This document shows positions 62,401 through 64,000 of a stretch of DNA of 64,000 bases, one piece after another. Numbering within the stretch: the first letter of the stretch is position 1; each line of letters starts with the position of its first letter. The stretch spans positions 62,001 to 126,000 of the forward strand of contig JAFZKH010000003.1 in assembly GCA_017553685.1 (NCBI GenBank). Reading direction: 5' to 3'. A program made the position numbers and the translations under genes. The notes under the pieces were generated by a model. The model was given only the letters and a program-made list of their open reading frames with translations. It had not been told where the DNA came from and ran no database searches. Source of the stretch: Bacilli bacterium (GTDB lineage Bacteria > Bacillota_I > Bacilli_A > RF39 > UBA660).

Positions 62401-64000
62401 CCTTCTAGTAAGGAAGATTCTATTACATTTACACTTGATGAAAATTATGATGGTGGAAGTGTAACAGATTATACATTAGAAAGTACTTCATATATTGATT
62501 ATCAAACTATTAATGGGGTTAATCATTATCCAAATGATACTGTAACTATTAATGAAGATACAGTAGTAATAAGTTCATTTGGTGAATTAGAAAGTACTAT
62601 GACTCCAGAATATAATAAACCTGAAAGAAATGGATATATCTTTAAAGGTTGGTTATATGATAATAAAGAAGTATTTGTAGAAGATATTAAATCTTCTGAT
62701 AAGTACTTAGATGGAGAAACATTAACTGCTTCTTGGGAAGAAATAGAGAGTGGTAATGTAGTACTTCATGTAACAGGTAGATTTACTTATGACATGCAAG
62801 TGCCTGCAGGATCTGAAGTTGTTATTGATGATGCTACATTTAAAAAAGAGTTTAATTATTCTATAGATTTAAGAGATAGTTTAAATGATAAAAACTATAG
62901 AATGATGTTATGGAGTAGTTATTCTCCATATAAAGGAACATATGAAGGAGTAAATGTAAATAAGGAAGATACTATAGTAGTAAATTCTGAATCTACATTG
63001 AATCTTACATATACAAATAGTGAAGAAAGCAACTTTAGTGTAGGAACACCTGTATATATAATGGAACAAGATCCTCCAGTAGTTTTAGATGATGTAACAT
63101 ATGTTGGAGTATTTACTGAAGATAATAATACTTCTACAAAAATAGATGTTAGAAATATTAAATATGATAATAGAATTCATTATGGTAAAACATACTATAT
63201 AAGATATGTTTATAATGAAGCAACTGTAATAGTTACTCTTGATGGAGAAGCCTATGTAGTAGAAAAAGGACCAGGTAACTTACCTAGTGCTACTACTAAA
63301 GATAATGATATTAAGAAAGCTACATTTATTAATAATGGTAAATCTAGAACTTATGATATAGTTAAATCTTATGAATTTGTTCAATTCTATGTATCAGTAC
63401 CTGATGAAAGTTCTAATGTTTCTGGTAATTATTATGCAGAAGATGAATTTAACTATGATACTAATACAGATATAACAAGTATATTTGTTAGTTCAGTTAA
63501 TTATCCAGAAGTACCAATAGTAAGTGATATATCATTTATTGGATGGTATACAGAACCTAATGGCGGAGATAAAGTAACTGAAATTAATGAATTTAAAGAT
63601 TATACATTATATGCTAGATATGATAATGTTCCAGTACATGTAACAATTGAAGATCAAACATATGAAGTAGATTATGGTGAAGAATTTACATTCCCAAGTT
63701 GGAATGATAAGACATCAGATTCTATTACATTAACTCTTGATATAGATGGAGAAACATCTAGTGAGACTATTACTACAAACTATACATTTACTTCATTTGA
63801 ATATGAAGGAACTACTTATAATCCTAATGATACTATGGTAGTAACTGAGGATAGAGTAGTAACAGTTAATTATGATGAATCAACTGTATTTAACCCAGAA
63901 TATACTGAACCTTCTATTGAAGGAAAAGTATTCATTGAATGGTTAGATGAAAACAATAATAAAGTTGATATTACTAAATTAACTGGTAAAGATAGTAACT
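50458..64000 (+). CDS. Giant secreted modular surface protein (InlB B-repeats + DUF285), 3' end beyond window
   Basis: One reading frame runs from ATG 50458 to the window edge with no stop: at least 4514 codons. Residues 1-30 are a signal peptide (KGKILVFAFL core, GKAKA at the cut). About 31-510 is a unique N-terminal part. From about 515 on there are at least 16 InlB-type B-repeats with the pattern FPxxPTxEGYxFxGWxD...ITLYAHW. Two related modules (about 978-1238 and 1394-1675) share FDCDVNGDG and GVRPxIDVP. Three DUF285 blocks (about 2062-2435, 2695-3055, 3455-3822) have repeated LDLSNFDTSNVTNMxxMF units. The C-terminus, and so any anchor, is outside the window. The likely role is an adhesin or surface fibre (inference). 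Codon use matches the host. Confidence 0.93.
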   Translation, partial: MGRFRKGKILVFAFLMTFISFFAYTGKAKAAFVFDYCNKTACKNPVTVHLWVNGTELESTMTDDNGKKVYYGVSKKINSEYITRVDLPEATPNYGQSDMQYNRIVFNGEGVVAWYDNPNFEGEPVKSIYPAKKSQAYEYNFYAKMGKIIDIYVDGYKRSVVVGRTYNPTYLDAYYFVVPGNKIENTIFEPDEGTQFIKYEKYYPITTASSYYRNVNEGKTCTNNNDCGSYTKSAREDDNYVYYDNTALLPITALNTRYEWADGEVTYSIIHPKTGKAVSSYTMLGKQIIPRLFEYLGFIDSQGKMYDPIIEMKEEYDGLSLTSVVDSKMSCSAQSVDNFANAVHSIGYYYDYTRLNYPRVILNSEYDARYLSKKNDYIYYPRELIYSSVPEWGQTLEDPYIAYKFNSCVPFDINISMEYELYDVPEVTIVIDNGTPHNVVRNSTYTLPSSGKTKAAEAFSVTFKYQDGKTADKTQAYTKVYTPNGFKINGVHYNFGEEIIVDRSIYIETDYDVTITGPAFPTPTRQNYTFKGWYDATVGGHIVENANLGNSMTVYAQWADKDRVVIIRPDGISVEVEKGSEYTIPDIPYKYDSVVSNVAFNHNDGTGKVEYGTVTKKYTKAGVKVKETGDIYSVGQVIIANRNMTLLGNYTETVKPAKFPSNPTREGHEFIGWFNQIEGGTEYTSYSGDQDLALYAQWLGDNSVVRIVYPDGACVDNSTCYDSNYSDNVDKDSNYTLKNNKSVSSRYDVIFKFEDGVTQDQTGFVVERKTGNGWYIDGTHYEQGQTIVANRSMTVNADYVSVIVASTFPKTPTRSGYKFLGWFDSNGTKYTKYDKPENITLYAHWELETSYVLPEIPAKNAENIATVTLKFQDDKTKDKVLYVQKLYSAVDYTVNGGSYNNAHYNVGDTINMTDGVTITPNYNEIILEVDLLSATRDGYYFLGWFDAPENGTKYTTYSGTRDKTFYAHWTTDVITTLCKRAKTLHTDSNGTPYGRLGTEGELVVGDAFDCDVNGDGIYDAETERFYYVNDFYDTVTMEYDHSIASLIYYTDYMGHPITNLNDETYTVWNNTTPLDGPTVAMTYLPTEEEWPNAHLYKTERYPGSQSTRVGPTNIVDYTGYAARMLDTREVIDSGCVYNYNNRIKRVFYNFNHTCDFLGENIRYNNKGKAPKERGYWLENHGGYCEGLPDCDDNRHYAWNLIMDNGMSEGWDGLHIQMRETNYGRGVRPVIDVPRNQIEDNPGETIMHTITYPEGIEQKALHKSTFVFGDVNTSSGVSTNYTVTFKYQDDVTADTTSKVKVQRIPTAYKIGNTRYNKGDSLIVLDDYQLEYIYVDTTSPATFPSNPTREGYTFVGWFDAQYGGNEYTSYAEAEDITLYAHWEGGPTPGPDPNNILCRKATRLHTERCTNTTFEDTNLTCIGNGYSLNSTVTFGNIPTDGQLVTGDAFDCDVNGDGVYNSTTERFYYISDYYDTLTAEFDSSYATLVYYINVENGSINAGSSDYYYKDSQNPNSDINYMGPGTAYVHMPTTTQWSNATLKESNRQIRGEYGSLHHQLKNKSNKAYVRFEYTDRAARLLTIQEILNGCEISEALYGSDGYPNLISKCLFLFENTGFTTNPTSAQNAAFYTTLLETPANGDTSNRGTNIFALDNGGRHLKTWSPRSKAGVRPTIDVPKSRLDITLSNTHTVTLPDRVDTVPHEAPYTIPKNKYDKDSDEGATITFKNNNGQEDTELHVINEYTNNGFTIDDVHYDTNDIYVVLKDIILVPDYTINRTSPEFPIPIKDGYEFDGWYTENEEGTLVESYNGSEDITLYAHWTFDPGNTITLPVNNETKTPEIKTVTFKPENEEEDIVETITVTYRPNGWLVNGIHHNAGDQIRLYDNTIIEPSFEVDEVTQVTFPSDPTKEGYTFIGWFDSQINGGNKYTSYNKPYDITLYAHYSENNVVLPRNDIPKDSEILGTITFVYHNGQPNTTSNVIKTFKPNGWLIDGVHYKIGDVVDMTTVTSIEPDYDEFIQHAEFPANPTKEGYEFVGWYTLETGGEIVTTAREAGDITVHAQYTNDYALLMTGGYSSEENSMRYKLRDLVDSYTYSAPGLTFRRANLDEYNEVKNTLTSDNLISDANSPKPVYAWFTGTELLYYSAANVIFAHQNSSYYFTNGKIGYLDVSGINTSKVTDMSYMFWGAKGEINLSNFDTHNVTNMSDMFLSVSVAPDLSSFNTSKVTNMSSMFYCAKFSTIDVSYLDTHNVTTMSYMFAGSGNGSPSRITELDLSTFDTSNVTTFSHTFYDAEYLTTLDVSTWDVSNATSGEGLTDMFDWVNRLTGVDVINWDVSKIKDMYNLFRRAYSITELDLSSWDTSSVTNMGGMFENDGRLTTVYVSEKWTTDKVDRSSLMFVGNTSIVGQKGTTYDSNYIDKTYAIIDDAPEHPGYLTYKKSSNLHIITLPDRVDEVEHGSEYTIPTNTYDKSSENGATVTLDYQDGRENTILYVRKDYINSGFNDGENHYNDGQIITVLKNMTLNPDYIETTIGVDLSNPTREGYIFNGWYTEPDGNGELVKSYNAEEDITFYAQWVPFTPTPGEYTLPTNRAFKPDEVISTVTFYYHNGQPNTTSNVVRRYTPSGWLVDGKYCADGTTITVTEDTVIEERFISTITHANFPTDPTKEGYEFTGWYTEETGGTKVTVLSSDDDMIVHAQYTNDYAKLDTGSMINSKLSNIISSHDATDIIFRKATAEEYASVSESLTTSNIISATLSPNVVYLWLDDNKLLFYSNASTIFANEYTQRMFASSSKIVSIDMRGINTIKSKNMNQLFGYCRNLVDLNISELDTKNTTDMSYMFTDLDSMLELDVSNLETSNATNMEHMFSSMKNATQINLGIFDTSKVTRMGGMFSGDKNLTSIDLSNFNTSNVTNFESMFYNANLLKEIDVSSFDTKNAIYFSNMFDGCSSLESIDVTTWDTSNAIYMSSMFYGDKKLTEIDLSNFNTSKVQYMASMFSYCTLLKTIYVSEKWDTTSVTNSNNMFYKSTNLVGQGGTTYNASYINKTYARIDYPDRNQKGYLTYYINYDVVYPDYSMKVGKQGTHTIRTNSIEKDPETFTVTFDAQNGKTPTDVTGSVIYLPSGWLYEDNHYNPGEYMIIEKSVTFEPDYVTTTEAIEFPEDPTKEGYTFVGWFDAISGGNKYTSYSEAKDITLYAHYIGTTGHTVTLPDYVDYVEHGTNYVIPNNTYDKNSEEAATVTFKLQNGEEDIIRTNTKSYINNGFTIDDVHYNSGATYKVLKDITLIPDYTESISNVEFPKNPTQEGYTFVGWFDSMNGGNEYSSYNGKTNITLYAHYKTVEPDPGYYRLSVNNLPKDDEIISTVTFKYHNGTADTTSNVVKKFIPHGWLVDGEPKADGEIIPYTEETVIERNYVETIQNASFPTNPVKSEYEFVGWFTLENGGEQVTVLNSHEDIVLHAHYTNSYAYLIVGNQFSRIYKNFRPQLTTGASFRKATTEEFALVSGDLSSLQIISTNDSPNPVYMWTSENTILYYSNADVIFANENTYYMFHQNDTSAGRYPIYYVDVSGINFSKTTSMEDMFGDGWGHNGYRTITLGNFDTHNVTNMKRMFFGCNNITSLDLSGIDTSNVTNMNLMFGEYSFEELDVSNFDTHNVTDMSLMFAYITNLRELDLSNFDTRKVTTMAAMFQANADLESVDLSSFDTSNVTGMSNMFRDCANLRELDLSNFDTSKVTSFTYMLGGTTNLTSIDLSNFDTSSATEMNSMFQNSNLTTIYVSDKWKTTNVTSSTKMFTNAVNIVGQEGTIYDENHIDKEYARVDEVSKGRPGYLTYKRQPILTHNVTLPDRVDEVPHGESYTIPNNKYDKDPEDLATVTFVYGDDRENTVSHVQNGYLNTGFTIGEDHVNDGDVIVVNEDITLVPDYSETTLGAEFPEEPTRNGYVFTGWYTDPEDGEEVTSYYETEDITLYAHWTDKYVRLTVDGETTNVRQGTEYTVPSSKEDSITFTLDENYDGGSVTDYTLESTSYIDYQTINGVNHYPNDTVTINEDTVVISSFGELESTMTPEYNKPERNGYIFKGWLYDNKEVFVEDIKSSDKYLDGETLTASWEEIESGNVVLHVTGRFTYDMQVPAGSEVVIDDATFKKEFNYSIDLRDSLNDKNYRMMLWSSYSPYKGTYEGVNVNKEDTIVVNSESTLNLTYTNSEESNFSVGTPVYIMEQDPPVVLDDVTYVGVFTEDNNTSTKIDVRNIKYDNRIHYGKTYYIRYVYNEATVIVTLDGEAYVVEKGPGNLPSATTKDNDIKKATFINNGKSRTYDIVKSYEFVQFYVSVPDESSNVSGNYYAEDEFNYDTNTDITSIFVSSVNYPEVPIVSDISFIGWYTEPNGGDKVTEINEFKDYTLYARYDNVPVHVTIEDQTYEVDYGEEFTFPSWNDKTSDSITLTLDIDGETSSETITTNYTFTSFEYEGTTYNPNDTMVVTEDRVVTVNYDESTVFNPEYTEPSIEGKVFIEWLDENNNKVDITKLTGKDSN
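52000..53370 (+). repeat. InlB B-repeat array 1 (four units)
   Basis: Four GYxFxGW units with ends YAQW, YAQW, YAHW and YAHW, each with an upstream segment starting at a VTFKYQDG- or VIFKFEDG-like strand. The whole unit is about 120-140 residues. Confidence 0.75.
53390..54170 (+). repeat. Module C, copy 1 (FDCDVNGDG ... GVRPVIDVP)
   Basis: It starts at CKRAKTLHTD, has GDAFDCDVNGDGIYDAETERFYY (a DxNxDG Ca-binding-like loop), a YAARMLDTREV segment, and ends GVRPVIDVP. The end resembles GVRP motifs of domains in other gut Bacillota surface proteins; the family is not certain. Confidence 0.65.
54637..55480 (+). repeat. Module C, copy 2
   Basis: It starts at CRKATRLHTE, has GDAFDCDVNGDGVYNSTTERFYY and RAARLLTIQEILNGC, and ends GVRPTIDVP. 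It is separated from copy 1 by one B-repeat and has diverged clearly. Confidence 0.65.
56640..57760 (+). repeat. DUF285 block 1
   Basis: It opens with YTNDYALLMTGG and FRRANLDEY, holds repeats of about 22 residues with the pattern LDxSxxDTxxVTxMxxMF, then VSEKWTTDKV, VGQKGTTYDSNYIDKTYA and PGYLTYK. Confidence 0.75.
58540..59620 (+). repeat. DUF285 block 2
   Basis: Same order as block 1: YTNDYAKLDTGS, FRKATAEEY, the LDxSxxDT repeats, VSEKWDTTSV, VGQGGTTYNASYINKTYA and KGYLTYY. Confidence 0.75.
60820..61920 (+). repeat. DUF285 block 3
   Basis: Same order again: YTNSYAYLIVGN, FRKATTEEF, the LDLSNFDTSNVT repeats (more regular than in the other blocks), VSDKWKTTNV, VGQEGTIYDENHIDKEYA and PGYLTYK. 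Confidence 0.75.
61940..64000 (+). repeat. InlB B-repeat-like array at the right edge
   Basis: Units end near 62330 (YAHW), 62740 (TASW) and 63620 (YARY), and a fourth is cut by the window end (GKVFIEWLDENN). They are more diverged than the earlier units. Confidence 0.65.

Overview
The window is AT-rich (below about 30% GC by eye) and reads as a low-GC bacterium of the Bacilli/Mycoplasmatota neighbourhood, most like the small-genome gut lineages of the RF39 type (inference; no rRNA marker is present). Arginine is almost always AGA. UGA is a stop codon: it ends pfk and lgt, a release factor 2 gene with its in-frame UGA frameshift is present, and the one tRNA-Trp has a CCA anticodon. The cell has wall and lipoprotein genes (FtsEX, an M23 hydrolase, Lgt, several lipoproteins), so it is not a Mycoplasma with recoded UGA.

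The chromosomal backbone keeps a known Bacillota gene order: secA, prfB, a YitT-family gene, ftsE, ftsX, uvrB, uvrA, lgt, whiA. That order is broken by insertions. Between secA and prfB (3.8-17.7 kb) lie a phosphotransferase, a cysteine desulfurase with a ferredoxin-thioredoxin fusion, a rhodanese-like membrane protein, a 1573-residue repeat surface protein, a metal-binding lipoprotein behind a Fur-type operator, and a PPi-type phosphofructokinase. Between ftsX and uvrA lie an M23 hydrolase, an ATP-grasp enzyme, several unknown genes, a protein with two HEPN-type RX4H motifs and a membrane diguanylate cyclase.

From 36 to 50 kb the content is mixed: an Abi_2 protein, an HtrA protease, a Fic protein, tRNA-Trp, a GrpB-family protein, a beta-lactamase-fold hydrolase, a C39-like protein, a DUF2779 nuclease fusion, a thioredoxin-like membrane protein, tRNA-Glu, a coiled-coil protein, a cohesin-like exported protein and an ORF6N-domain protein.

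From 50,458 to the end (13.5 kb) there is one uninterrupted reading frame of at least 4514 codons that leaves the window without a stop. It encodes a secreted modular protein: a signal peptide, at least 16 InlB-type B-repeats, two copies of a module with a DVNGDG motif, and three DUF285 blocks. It has a near-ideal sigma-A promoter, a roughly 165-nt leader that can fold into hairpins, and DnaA-box-like sites between it and the divergent ORF6N gene. This is the most striking object in the window.

Intergenic regions are very short. A typical one holds an intrinsic terminator followed within about 1-45 nt by an extended -10 promoter (TGnTATAAT) and a gene. No CRISPR array, IS element, integrase or rRNA was seen. 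The only gene-free stretch longer than 300 bases is 50,022-50,457, described under its promoters, DnaA boxes and leader.
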